From Verrucomicrobiaceae bacterium (lineage in GTDB: Bacteria; Verrucomicrobiota; Verrucomicrobiia; Verrucomicrobiales; Akkermansiaceae), in the NCBI GenBank assembly GCA_027486655.1, contig JAIXOR010000086.1, positions 62,001 to 126,000 of the forward strand: 64,000 nt of DNA. The letters are read 5' to 3'. How positions within the stretch are numbered: position 1 is the first letter of the stretch; the number at the start of each line of letters is the position of its first letter. The notes under the pieces are model-generated. The model searched no databases, was not told where the DNA came from, and saw only the letters and a program-made list of their open reading frames with translations. Shown here piece by piece: positions 34,161 through 42,744 of this stretch. A program made the position numbers and the translations under genes.

Positions 34161-35936
34161 GTGCCGAAAATCCGCGTGCTTCCTGACATCCTTGCCAGCC
34201 AGGTGGCGGCCGGCGAAGTGGTGGAGCGCCCTGCTTCGGTGGTGAAGGAACTGGTGGAGAACAGCATCGACGCCGGTGCCCGTGAGGTGAGGGTGGATAT
34301 GGACAAGGGTGGCGCAGCCTTGATTCGCGTGAGTGACGATGGCTGCGGCATGTCGCGCGAGGATGCCCTGCTTTCTCTGGAGCGCCATGCGACGAGCAAG
34401 TTGCGGAGCTCGGGGGATCTGGCCACGATCCGCACGCTCGGTTTCCGGGGCGAGGCGGTGCCGAGCATCGCCAGCGTTTCGCGTTTCCGGATCGTGACCC
34501 GGGAAGCGGATGCCGTGGCGGGGACGGAGGTGCTGGTGGATGGCGGCACGCTGCGGGACGTGAGGGACGCCGGTTGTGCTCCGGGTACAGTGATCGAGGC
34601 GAAATCCCTGTTTTTCAACATGCCTGCCCGCCGAAAGTTCCTGCGTGCGGAGTCCACCGAGGCGGCTCACGTGGAGCATCAACTGCGGCTCCATGCGCTG
34701 GCCGCCCCGCATGTGAGATTCCGTCTGCGGCGGGATGATCGCGAGGTCTTCGACCTTCCTCCGGCGGCGCGCGCGGTGGACCGTGTCAGGCAGTTGTTAG
34801 GGCCGGAGCTGGCATCCGAGCTCATCCCGCTGCCGCTCACTCATGGCCGTGGTGCCGCGGTCGAGGGCTTCGTGCTTCCTGCCAGCCATGCCCGCAAAGG
34901 CAGAAGGCACCAGTTTGTTTTCCTCAATGGCAGGCCGGTCGAGGATGCGGTGATTTCCCGCGCCCTCGCCGAGGGTTTCCGTGGGGCGCTCAGCGACGGT
35001 CTTCATCCGGCGGCCTGGTTGTGGATCGATCTTGAACCGACGCTCGTCGATGTGAACGTTCATCCTGCCAAACGCGAAGTCCGGTTTCACAAACCGCTGG
35101 ATGTGCGCGAGGTGATTCTGGATGCCGTCACCCGGGGGCTGCGTCCGCCGGCTGTCGCTCCTGCCATTTCGCTTCCTCTGCCGGAGCTTCCCGCAAGGGA
35201 TATCGATGCCGTGGCGGATTTGCCCGTGGCGGCTGCCCGGCCCGCGCCGCCGCCCTCTAACACCGCATTCCGTGCGCCTCAACCGGAGTTTACCGCTTGG
35301 ATCGAACCAAGTCCGCAAGCGATCGATTCCGGCGGCCCGGGTGAGTCCGTTCCTGCGTCCAAGGCTCCGGACTTTCGCATCGTGGGGATGTTGAAGAATC
35401 GATTTGTGATCCTCGAAAGTGGAGACGGCTTGGTCTTGTTCGACCCCAAAGCCGCGCGTGAACGGATTTTGTATGAACGATTGCTGGCCCATCCGGAGGG
35501 AGCGCCTGCGGCCCAAGGGCTGCTGGTGCCGGTTCTTCTGGAGTTCGATCCACGCGATGCGGAGCTTCTCCTCCGCGAACGGATGCAGCTTGCAGAGGCC
35601 GGGATCGAGCTCGAATCCTTTGGCGGAAACACCATTCAGATTCGCACCTTGCCCGAAGCACTCGGTATTGGAGAACCCCGTGGATTCCTCATTGGGGTAC
35701 TCGATGAACTGTTGCATGATCCCACATCGGGTGGCCGCTTTGCCCGGGAGCGCTTGGCTCGCACGCTTTCGAAACGCGCTGCACTGCTGACGGAACCACG
35801 GCTCTCGGAAGCACGTGCGCTCCTCGAGCAGTTGTTCGAGTGCGAACTGCCCTACTGCGCGGCCGACGGACGCCCGACCTTGACCGAGTTCGGGATGAGG
35901 GAACTGGAAAAACGCTTCGGGTCGGCCAAGGGGTGA
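34161..35936 (+). CDS. mutL: DNA mismatch repair protein MutL
   Basis: 591 aa. The GHKL ATPase has ELVENSIDAG near residue 32, DDGCGMS near 60 and TLGFRGEA near 92; the transducer domain includes NGRPVEDAVI and DVNVHPAK near 295. The C-terminal dimerisation domain (about 405-591) follows a Pro-rich linker. No DQHA..E endonuclease motif is seen (the position reads FDPKAARERI), so it probably lacks endonuclease activity, as in mutH-type species. Start: GTG at 34161, the first codon before PKIRVLPD; the open frame further upstream crosses the divergent ftsY start. Confidence 0.93.
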   Translation: MPKIRVLPDILASQVAAGEVVERPASVVKELVENSIDAGAREVRVDMDKGGAALIRVSDDGCGMSREDALLSLERHATSKLRSSGDLATIRTLGFRGEAVPSIASVSRFRIVTREADAVAGTEVLVDGGTLRDVRDAGCAPGTVIEAKSLFFNMPARRKFLRAESTEAAHVEHQLRLHALAAPHVRFRLRRDDREVFDLPPAARAVDRVRQLLGPELASELIPLPLTHGRGAAVEGFVLPASHARKGRRHQFVFLNGRPVEDAVISRALAEGFRGALSDGLHPAAWLWIDLEPTLVDVNVHPAKREVRFHKPLDVREVILDAVTRGLRPPAVAPAISLPLPELPARDIDAVADLPVAAARPAPPPSNTAFRAPQPEFTAWIEPSPQAIDSGGPGESVPASKAPDFRIVGMLKNRFVILESGDGLVLFDPKAARERILYERLLAHPEGAPAAQGLLVPVLLEFDPRDAELLLRERMQLAEAGIELESFGGNTIQIRTLPEALGIGEPRGFLIGVLDELLHDPTSGGRFARERLARTLSKRAALLTEPRLSEARALLEQLFECELPYCAADGRPTLTEFGMRELEKRFGSAKG

Positions 35937-36144
35937 TTGTTTGGCGACCTTGAACTACGCCATCACGTGGAAATGACGACTTTCGTTTCCATCCGGATTG
36001 TCGGAGCTTAACGGCGTCCCGAGGTTCCGTCCCCCCACGGATCCCCGGACACCGGAATCCCTCCTCGGAGTCGAGTGCCCCCCGTTCTCGATTCACCCCC
36101 CAACGATGGATGGTCTCTGGTAGCCCCCAGCCACATCCCCCCAC

Positions 36145-36885
36145 ATGAACCTGTCCTATCGGAAGGCCGCCTGCGCGGTCTTCTCCCTGATGTTTGCATC
36201 CCCCCATACCGCCTCAGCCCAATCCCAAACCTCGCCGTCCGTCCCCGTCGGCTGGCTCAGTGCCAGTCCCGGAATCGTCCGGGTCGGTGCCAAGCCCACC
36301 TTGAAGTGGGGCATCACCTATCCTGCCACTGTCGTGGACTACGTCACGGTGACCACGCCTTCGACGCTGGTTCCCAAACAGGATCTCGACGTGGAGATCC
36401 GCGTGCTCGGCGCAGGAGTCACCGTGAGCAACTCCAACGGCTCCAACATGACCTTTGTCCCGACCGAAGCGCTCTTCAGTTACGACGGAGGAAGTTACAA
36501 CCGGATCTTCTACGGCACCAATCCTCAGGTGGATCCATCCAGAGTCGTTCACACGCTCAATGTGAAATCCGGCCGCAATCTGCGCTTCGGCGGCCGCTTT
36601 TTCTACAACGGCTCATGGGGCAGGCTCTACACCTCGACGAGTGGCACGATGAATGTCCGCACGCTCGTCAACGGCCAAACACCTCCCACCACCTACTCGC
36701 TGATCAACGCGCCCACTCTGGAAAACTTCATCAAACCCTATCTCGACGCGTCGGGCAAGGTGATGATCGGCCCTATGGATGTGATCGTGTTCATGGAACT
36801 CACCCACACCGATTCGCAGGCGAGCGAACTCGGCTATGACCTGCAGGACATGGTGCTGCTGGTCACTTTCAAGCCCCGCAATTGA
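36145..36885 (+). CDS. Secreted protein a1, paralogue of the 39326 gene
   Basis: 246 aa with a signal peptide (cleavage near TASAQS). The mature protein looks all-beta. It shares clear similarity with the protein at 39326-40063 along its length: P(S)(V/I)P(V/I)G.L, GxKPTLxWxI.YP, EIRxLGxGVT, and an almost identical C-terminal block IGPMDVIVFMELTHTD, then GYDLQD..LL(V/T)TFK. No known domain is recognised. It is the first gene of the paired cluster; gene b1 starts 27 bases downstream, so the two are likely co-expressed. Preceding ~200 bases (35937-36144) hold no gene. Probable extracellular or surface protein; function unknown. Confidence 0.75.
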   Translation: MNLSYRKAACAVFSLMFASPHTASAQSQTSPSVPVGWLSASPGIVRVGAKPTLKWGITYPATVVDYVTVTTPSTLVPKQDLDVEIRVLGAGVTVSNSNGSNMTFVPTEALFSYDGGSYNRIFYGTNPQVDPSRVVHTLNVKSGRNLRFGGRFFYNGSWGRLYTSTSGTMNVRTLVNGQTPPTTYSLINAPTLENFIKPYLDASGKVMIGPMDVIVFMELTHTDSQASELGYDLQDMVLLVTFKPRN

Positions 36886-36912
36886 TCCGCATCGATCCCA
36901 CGACCACTGACC

Positions 36913-37932
36913 ATGAAATCATTCCTGAAAGCCACCCTGATCTGCCTTGCTGCCACCGTCTGTGGCGAGGTTGCTGCGGCGACTTTCACGAACTTCATCC
37001 GCCAGGTGCAGATTCCAAGCGGCGTGGTTTGGGATGTGCCTGTGGGTTCCACCGGGGAGCAGAATTCCGCACTCGCCATCGATGCCGGTGGCGCCCGCTA
37101 TGAACTCTGGACCGTGCTTTCATCGCCAATGACGAGCTACCTGCTCGATACCCGTTTTGTCAGCCCCTATGCACCGAGTGCGGAAGTGGTCTTCGTTTCC
37201 GAGGATCCCTATACCGAGATTCCCAGAACCCGTGCGGACAGGCCGTTCACGGTGGAGGTGACCCTCTCGGGGCTCCTGGCAGCCGCCAATGCTCCGGAGG
37301 CGTCCAAGTCCGTCAAGTTCCTCCGCCACGTGCAATCCTATGGTGCCGGAGGAACCGGAGAAAACCTCGATCGCACCCAGGCCACGCTTCAGACCCAGGC
37401 TTCGATCAGCAAGAACGGCAAACAGACCTTCACCTATCAGCTCTCATCCGTGCCAGGTACGGACCGGGCCAAGGTGAGGGGAGAGGAACGTTTCTCGGTG
37501 TTCGCACTGGCCGATGGCAGCACTCCGGAAGCTCAGATCGCCTCCCGCTACATCCAGATCTGGCCGGTGGCGGATGGATCGATTGGTGGAATCTCCGCAG
37601 GTCAGAAAATCCGCATGCAACTGCCGAAGCTGACCATCACCCTCAACGATCTCTATCCAAATTCCCGAACCTACGCCCAGGTCTACCGGGGCGACGCCCG
37701 TCTCGGTGTCGATGGAACCCTGGTCCCAGGCACCTCGCTGGTTCTCAATGGCTCACTGCCGGAGAGCCGGGTGCTCCTGCTAGATCGATACGATGCCGTC
37801 TTCGACGGGGACGGCCGCTGGACCATGGAGCTCATCACCGTGACCCCCTTCGGTACGGAGCGTTTGAGCCACGTGACCTTCGAAATCGACCGGACAATCG
37901 ATCTCAACGGAACCATCACCACCATGGAGTGA
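36913..37932 (+). CDS. Secreted protein b1, paralogue of the 40623 gene
   Basis: 339 aa with a signal peptide (about residues 1-22). It is about 340 residues of beta-rich sequence and strongly resembles the protein at 40623-41654: TNFIRQVQ(I/L)P(S/T)GV near the start, LRHVQSYGAGGTG..LDRTQ near residue 135, KVRGEERFSVF near 185, QIWPVADGSI near 215, and DGRWTMEL plus NGT(I/V)TT(M/I)E at the C-terminus. No known domain. Partner of a1 in the same transcript. The strict conservation of the last residues suggests they are part of an assembly interface, as in fimbrial or sheath proteins, but this is inference. Confidence 0.75.
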   Translation: MKSFLKATLICLAATVCGEVAAATFTNFIRQVQIPSGVVWDVPVGSTGEQNSALAIDAGGARYELWTVLSSPMTSYLLDTRFVSPYAPSAEVVFVSEDPYTEIPRTRADRPFTVEVTLSGLLAAANAPEASKSVKFLRHVQSYGAGGTGENLDRTQATLQTQASISKNGKQTFTYQLSSVPGTDRAKVRGEERFSVFALADGSTPEAQIASRYIQIWPVADGSIGGISAGQKIRMQLPKLTITLNDLYPNSRTYAQVYRGDARLGVDGTLVPGTSLVLNGSLPESRVLLLDRYDAVFDGDGRWTMELITVTPFGTERLSHVTFEIDRTIDLNGTITTME

Positions 37933-38160
37933 GCTGGACGCTTGGCTGCGCTACGTGATCGCGTTCGAAATTCAGCTTTTCAAGAAGCCGTGGAAATTCT
38001 AAAAAATCATCAGTTTGGTGGTTTTTCACCTTCAGATTTCGGCTTGAATCGTCCCCTTGAAAGTCGGTTTTCTTCTTCTTAATGCTTGGTTTTTCGGATT
38101 TCGGGTCGGGTAAGTCGTTGAAAATGAGTAAATAAAGATCAGGACAAACAGAATATGAAT

Positions 38161-38186
38161 TCGTTCAAAAGGAACGATGTTTTTTC
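38161..38186 (+). terminator. Weak hairpin with T-run upstream of the 38263 gene
   Basis: TCGTTC / GAACGA (6 pairs, 5-base loop) followed by TGTTTTTTC. It could end the b1 transcript before the promoter that follows immediately. Confidence 0.4.
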
Positions 38187-38214
38187 TTGTTAAGTTTCGT
38201 TAAAAATTTATAGT
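38187..38214 (+). promoter_or_regulatory. Promoter-like hexamers before the 38263 gene
   Basis: TTGTTA and TATAGT separated by 16 bases in an AT-rich stretch, about 48 bases before the ATG at 38263. Close to the sigma-70 consensus but not experimentally supported. Confidence 0.4.
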
Positions 38215-38262
38215 GCAGGGCAACTCGGAACGGTATCCGCGCCGGGTTATCGGTCGAAAGAC

Positions 38263-39048
38263 ATGCAATCCGCCCTTGCCAGCACCCTGTTGATTCTCGG
38301 TCTCCTGACCATTCACGGAGAGGCCGCACGGCTTTCCGACCGCTTGCAGGCGAGTCACGAAGGGATTCTCGAAGGTCGCCGTCAGGTTCTCGGATCCCTG
38401 AGTGATCCGTTCGGCGTGCCGGCACCCGCGCGAGTGGTGGCGGAGCGCTCGAAAGACGCGATCCGTCCCGGCATGCCCTGGAAGCGGGGAATCGTCGCCA
38501 CGATTTTCTGGGTGGGAGAACTTCCGACCGAAAACAATCCCACGCCGAACGTCATGAGCGCCTGGGATCAGAACTGGCAGCAGAACTTCGGCGGCTACGA
38601 TGATCCCGAGAACCGGGATGGCTGGCAGCCGAAGGGCTTCACGCCCCTCCTCAACCCCTTTTACGTTGCCTTGCCCTACAACGATGTTGCCCGCGGTGGT
38701 GTGCACCGCGAGGAGGCTTCCGAAGTGATTCCCTGGTTCTGGGAAGCCTACCGTGGAGACGGTCTCTCGGTCTGCAAGGGCCGCTGGGTCGCCATCCATC
38801 ACGAAGGCCGCGTCTGCTACGCGCAATGGGAGGACGTTGGACCCTTCGAAGTCGATCACTGGCAATACGTCTTCGGCAACGAGGCGCCCCGCTCCAATCG
38901 GAATCAATCGGCCGGCATCGACCTCAGCCCGGCCGTCCGTGACTACCTGAGGCTCCGCTCCGGCCAAAGGGTCGAGTGGCGCTTCGTCGAGGAAAACCGC
39001 GTCCCACGAGGCCCCTGGCGCGACTGGTCCGGCCTTCCTCAACCCTGA
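38263..39048 (+). CDS. Secreted double-psi-barrel-like (RlpA/barwin type) protein, tentative
   Basis: 261 aa with a signal peptide (about residues 1-21). The region from about 125 to 250 reads FYVALPYNDV.., CYAQWEDVGPF, then GIDLSPAVRDYLRL and a final WRFVEEN; this order of 'GP(F)', 'DLS.A...L' and a closing strand is how RlpA, barwin and expansin double-psi barrels look. Those domains cut or bind peptidoglycan or cellulose, but the catalytic residues cannot be assigned here. It lies between the two a-b pairs, so it may belong to the same surface system. Fold assignment is an inference. Confidence 0.6.
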   Translation: MQSALASTLLILGLLTIHGEAARLSDRLQASHEGILEGRRQVLGSLSDPFGVPAPARVVAERSKDAIRPGMPWKRGIVATIFWVGELPTENNPTPNVMSAWDQNWQQNFGGYDDPENRDGWQPKGFTPLLNPFYVALPYNDVARGGVHREEASEVIPWFWEAYRGDGLSVCKGRWVAIHHEGRVCYAQWEDVGPFEVDHWQYVFGNEAPRSNRNQSAGIDLSPAVRDYLRLRSGQRVEWRFVEENRVPRGPWRDWSGLPQP

Positions 39049-39325
39049 TTTTCACCCAACTGCTGCTGTTCCCACACCCATCCCTTCGCATGATGCTTCA
39101 TATGCCCTGATTCACACCCACATGCCTGCCGAGACTTCGTCGTCCCAATGAAGTCTCGGGCCGCCCGGATCGGGATTCTGTCCCGAATCGGCATGGCCGC
39201 CAGCCCCAGCCCGGCTGATTTCCATGCCCTTGCCCGATCCGGGCCTCCCGTCCCTCAAGAGATGTCCCGCTCAAGAGGAAACCGACGGAAGGCCTGTTCT
39301 CCAACACCCACCCTTACAACCAGCC

Positions 39326-40063
39326 ATGAAAACCAGCCAATGGGCTGCCTTGTCGGCAGCCGTCGTCGCCATGTGTGCTCTCGTGTCCAATCGCGCCTCC
39401 GCCCAATCGTCCACCAGCCCTTCCATCCCGATCGGCTCCCTCACCGCATTCCCGACGATCGTCCAGACCGGCACCAAGCCCACTCTCACCTGGAACATCA
39501 ATTACCCTTCGATCGTGGAGAACTTCGTGACCGTGACTCCGCCCGCCACCGTAACTCCCAAGCAGACTCTCACCTGCGAAATCCGTATTCTTGGTCTCGG
39601 AGTGACTTCATTCTCCAACGGGGTCATCACCTACTACCGGACCCGTGGCCAAATGCGATGGAATGGCGCCACATCGTGGACGACGATCTACGACGGCAGG
39701 CAGACCGATACGATTGTGCAACAGCAGGGAATCGTGAGAAGCGCATTCACGGTGAACGCCAATCAGCCGATGTATTTCGCAGGACAGTATTTTAACAACA
39801 GTGCATGGCAGACACTTTACACCTCTCTCAGCGGTGACAACGTCCGTACCCTGGTGAACGGCGCTACCTGCCCGAGCAATGTGCCGGATTACAACGCTCC
39901 TTCGCTGGAGCAGTTCTTGAAGCCCTATCTCGACAGCTCCAAAAAGGTCCGAATCGGGCCCATGGATGTGATCGTGTTCATGGAGCTGACTCATACCGAC
40001 AAGACCAATGTCGGTTACGACCTTCAGGACCTCGCCATGCTGCTCACCTTCAAGAGACTTTGA
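39326..40063 (+). CDS. Secreted protein a2, paralogue of the 36145 gene
   Basis: 245 aa with a signal peptide ending near ASAQS. It mirrors a1: SPSIPIGSL, GTKPTLTWNINYPS, EIRILGLGVTS, and an almost identical end IGPMDVIVFMELTHTD..GYDLQD. The middle ~60 residues differ most and are richer in aromatic residues. The ATG at 39326 gives a proper signal peptide; the open frame upstream to 39224 lacks one. The ~280 bases before it (39049-39325) hold no other gene. The small gene c begins 2 bases after its stop, so the set a2-c-b2 looks like one transcript. Confidence 0.75.
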   Translation: MKTSQWAALSAAVVAMCALVSNRASAQSSTSPSIPIGSLTAFPTIVQTGTKPTLTWNINYPSIVENFVTVTPPATVTPKQTLTCEIRILGLGVTSFSNGVITYYRTRGQMRWNGATSWTTIYDGRQTDTIVQQQGIVRSAFTVNANQPMYFAGQYFNNSAWQTLYTSLSGDNVRTLVNGATCPSNVPDYNAPSLEQFLKPYLDSSKKVRIGPMDVIVFMELTHTDKTNVGYDLQDLAMLLTFKRL

Positions 40064-40065
40064 TT

Positions 40066-40626
40066 ATGCGATACCAACCCCAATCTTTTGTCGAATTCCG
40101 GATGTTTTGGTGTGTGGCGATTTCGGTCGTGGCATGCGGCGGCGTTCGCGGCGAGTCCGTGGCGATGAGGGATGTTGTCACTCATCAGCAGTTGGCGATG
40201 CAGTTGAGGAAGTCCGACCAGTCCGATCCCATGAAGAAGCTCAAGGCGGCGACCGGAGAGGATCCTTCGGTGTTGAATCGCCCGAAGGATCTGCTCAGCC
40301 AGTCTGATATCATTTCGTTCAACGGCCTTGCGACCTTGGTGCCGAAACGGGCCATTCTTCAGGTGCCGAAGAACTACTCGGACCGTATCGGATTCAAAGA
40401 AGGTTCCAAGATCGTCAGTTGGCTGGATTTCCTGGCAGCAAATCGGGGTTGGATCACGACGGTGGAGGTGAACCGGACCCAGGCCGAGGGGAATCTCGAT
40501 ATTGCCGAGGAAACCAAGAAACAGATGAGCAAGAGTGGCAACCTCATCGTTGCCACGTTCATGACGGGGCCGATCTCCGTCCTGCCACTCAAGGAAAACC
40601 TCAAACCGGAAACTTCCAAGCCATGA
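40066..40626 (+). CDS. Exported protein c, between a2 and b2
   Basis: About 186 aa with an N-terminal hydrophobic segment (FWCVAISVVACGGVRGES). The mature part contains ISFNGLATLVPKRAILQVP near residue 85, then GSKIVSWLDFLAANRGW near 125 and a Lys/Glu-rich stretch before the end. I recognise no family. The start is the ATG at 40066, 3 bases after the a2 stop; its stop overlaps the b2 start as ATGA. The first a-b pair lacks this gene (only 27 bases between a1 and b1), so c is a difference between the two copies. An assembly factor or third structural subunit is possible. Confidence 0.65.
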   Translation: MRYQPQSFVEFRMFWCVAISVVACGGVRGESVAMRDVVTHQQLAMQLRKSDQSDPMKKLKAATGEDPSVLNRPKDLLSQSDIISFNGLATLVPKRAILQVPKNYSDRIGFKEGSKIVSWLDFLAANRGWITTVEVNRTQAEGNLDIAEETKKQMSKSGNLIVATFMTGPISVLPLKENLKPETSKP

Positions 40627-41654
40627 AATCCAGCTGCAACAAGGTTCTTTGCTTTTTACTCCTGACGCTGTCTCAAGCCTACTGTCAAACCGGGACCTAC
40701 ACCAACTTCATCCGACAGGTCCAACTGCCAACAGGGGTGCAATGGGATATGTCGGTTGCCTCTGTCAGTCCGGCAGGAGGGAGTCTGTCTCCACTTGCAA
40801 TCAATCCGGGCGGGGCCCGATTCGAGCTTTGGACCGTGCTGTCCAGTCCACTCACGAACTACCTGTTGGATACGAAGTATGTCGGAACCTACGTGCCAAT
40901 CGCCGCCGTTGCGATCCGTACTGAGGACCCGTATGATGCGATCCCGAGGACCCGGGCCGACAGACCCTTCTACGTCGATGTTTCCGTTTCCGGTCTGTTG
41001 AGTGGGGCGACGGACCCGGATCCTTCCAAGAGCGTCAAACTTCTCCGCCATGTCCAGTCCTACGGAGCCGGAGGGACGGGTATCAATCTCGATCGGACTC
41101 AGGCTACTCTTTTATCGCAGGCATCAATCGCAACGAATGGAACCCAGACGCTTACCTATGCGCTGACTTCGATTCCCGGTGCTGATCGGACCAAGGTTCG
41201 AGGAGAAGAGAGGTTCTCGGTGTTTTCCCTCGCCGACTATCAGGCACCGGAATCGCAGCTGGCTTCGAAGTTCGTGCAGATCTGGCCTGTGGCCGACGGG
41301 AGCATTTCGGGCATCGCCGCGAACCAGCTCTTCAGGTTCAAGATGCCCATTCTAACCATCACGCTGAATGATTTGTATCCGACATCCACAACTTACACCC
41401 AGGTCTACAAAGGTGAACCTCGCTTGGGGGTCACGGGTTTTGTGGTGCCGGGATCGTCGCTTGTCGTGAACGAATCGATTCCCGTCAGCAGAACCCTCGT
41501 CGTTGACAATTATGACGTGGCATTTGATTCCGATGGCCGGTGGACCATGGAGCTTTTGACATCAACACCATTCGGCTTGGATCGGCTTGCGTTTGTCAGC
41601 TTCAACATCGACCGCACCATCGAGGTGAACGGAACGGTGACCACCATTGAATGA
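40623..41654 (+). CDS. Secreted protein b2, paralogue of the 36913 gene
   Basis: 343 aa with a signal peptide (about residues 1-22). Matches b1 over its whole length, with the same blocks: TNFIRQVQLPTGV, LRHVQSYGAGGTG, KVRGEERFSVF, QIWPVADGSISGI, DGRWTMEL, and NGTVTTIE at the C-terminus. Its start overlaps the stop of gene c (ATGA), so translation is coupled. It ends head-on against the minus-strand gene at 41656 with one base between the stop codons. Function unknown; see b1. Confidence 0.75.
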   Translation: MKSSCNKVLCFLLLTLSQAYCQTGTYTNFIRQVQLPTGVQWDMSVASVSPAGGSLSPLAINPGGARFELWTVLSSPLTNYLLDTKYVGTYVPIAAVAIRTEDPYDAIPRTRADRPFYVDVSVSGLLSGATDPDPSKSVKLLRHVQSYGAGGTGINLDRTQATLLSQASIATNGTQTLTYALTSIPGADRTKVRGEERFSVFSLADYQAPESQLASKFVQIWPVADGSISGIAANQLFRFKMPILTITLNDLYPTSTTYTQVYKGEPRLGVTGFVVPGSSLVVNESIPVSRTLVVDNYDVAFDSDGRWTMELLTSTPFGLDRLAFVSFNIDRTIEVNGTVTTIE

Positions 41655-41655
41655 T

Positions 41656-42249
41656 TCAGGGTTTTGAAACTTCCGCCACGAGCTCCTTGCGGAAATTGTC
41701 GTTTCTGTAGATCAGTGAAAACCTCGCTTCCTTGGTCTTGCGCAGCAGGTCCTCCACCTCGGTGAAGGTCAGGAGGAGGAAGAGCCCCTTGACCGGCTCC
41801 CGGTGAAACGACTGGGTCCGCGTGACGAACTGGTCCTCCAGAGACTTCTGCTGCTGGTTGGCAAGCATCGCCCCGTGTTCCAGGGAAATCTGCTTCTTCA
41901 GCTCCTCAAACCTCGCCTCCATGACCTCCGCCGAAGCCTCCTTGTCCACGTAATGCACCGTCATTTCGAACATCTTTCCGCCCAGGAAGCGCCCCTCGAC
42001 CGCCCCGGCCTTCGACTCGGGGAGGAGGCCCTTCCGCGGCTCGATGCGGATCACCCGCAATCCGGGTTGATCCCCGGGAAGGGAAATGGTAAGGTCCAGC
42101 GAATGTCTGGAGGACCAAGTAATCAACTTTTCCGGAGAATCACCCCAGCGCAGGCCGAAGGGGGGATCGAGAACCGCTTGGCCGCATGCCAGAGCGGCGG
42201 TGGCCATCAGGCAAATCACGATTCGCGGTGGGAGGAAACGGCCTCGCAT
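41656..42249 (-). CDS. Secreted hypothetical protein, divergent from the prepilin operon
   Basis: About 197 aa with a signal peptide (ICLMATAALACGQA). The mature start FGLRWGDSPEKL recurs in Verrucomicrobial exported proteins, as far as I recall. A helical stretch near residues 105-135 (ASAEVMEARFEELKKQISLE) is followed by beta-rich sequence. I recognise no family. The frame runs open to 42765 but would then be antisense to the prepilin gene; the ATG at 42249 with its signal peptide is the sensible start. It lies between b2 and the D-E-F operon. Confidence 0.65.
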   Translation of the reverse strand: MRGRFLPPRIVICLMATAALACGQAVLDPPFGLRWGDSPEKLITWSSRHSLDLTISLPGDQPGLRVIRIEPRKGLLPESKAGAVEGRFLGGKMFEMTVHYVDKEASAEVMEARFEELKKQISLEHGAMLANQQQKSLEDQFVTRTQSFHREPVKGLFLLLTFTEVEDLLRKTKEARFSLIYRNDNFRKELVAEVSKP

Positions 42250-42276
42250 GGGCGGACTTTCCGCCATTCCGGGGCG

Positions 42277-42744
42277 CTGCGCAAGGCGCGAACCCGCGGC
42301 ATGGTTCTCGTGGAAGCCACCCTCGCGATGTCGATTCTTTCGATCGTCGGACTGATTCTCTTCAAAATGTGCATGAACATCCTCACTCCACGCCAGTGGG
42401 TGCTTCAGCAGACGCTGACGGATGCCTACCTCACCTACGAGAGATCCTACGCCGAGCGGATTCCGTTTGAAAGCCTCGTGGCCAACAACTCGCCGTGGCC
42501 CACCTATCCGACGATGAACACCACCTCGGTCGAGATTGGCAGGCTTCCGGGCAATCGTTTGGTGACCGGCACGGTGACCCGCACCCGCATCGCGGACCCG
42601 ACCAATTACCCGATCGATGGAGGCACCGGATCCATCGCCACCAACCCGGCTGCGATGAAGACCTGGAAGGTGCAAAGCGTGATCACCTACCGGATCGGCA
42701 ACCAGAACTACGCGAAATCCCGAACCGTCATGCGCTCGCAATGA
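42277..42744 (+). CDS. Prepilin-like protein D (GspI/minor pilin type)
   Basis: About 155 aa. The start of the mature part is G|MVLVEATLAM.., with Glu at position +5 and a hydrophobic helix, which is the prepilin peptidase signature; a short basic leader LRKARTRG precedes it. No ATG, GTG or TTG is available close upstream in frame, so either a CTG at 42277 is used (chosen here) or the ATG at 42301 is used, which would remove the leader and prevent processing. The C-terminal part is beta-rich (TVTRTRIADPTNYP). It is joined by ATGA to the next gene. Similar cassettes are known in Verrucomicrobia; see findings. Confidence 0.65.
   Translation: MRKARTRGMVLVEATLAMSILSIVGLILFKMCMNILTPRQWVLQQTLTDAYLTYERSYAERIPFESLVANNSPWPTYPTMNTTSVEIGRLPGNRLVTGTVTRTRIADPTNYPIDGGTGSIATNPAAMKTWKVQSVITYRIGNQNYAKSRTVMRSQ

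Larger units (their letters stand above)
37933..38262. other. 330-base AT-rich spacer without a gene
   Basis: A markedly AT-rich gap between b1 and the 38263 gene. It holds no convincing coding frame. It contains a small hairpin with a T-run (38161-38186) and a promoter-like pair of hexamers (38187-38214). The AT-rich character contrasts with both flanks, so transcription of the 38263 gene probably starts here. Confidence 0.7.

Noticed and set aside
37933-38262. AT-rich gap as a mobile-element remnant or origin
   Set aside because: No terminal repeats, no transposase remnants and no repeated origin boxes could be seen; a promoter region is a simpler explanation.
41803-42300. Open frame upstream of prepilin D giving a 313-aa protein
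   Set aside because: It runs antisense to the secreted protein gene at 41656-42249, which has a good signal peptide; the upstream frame has no signal or domain.
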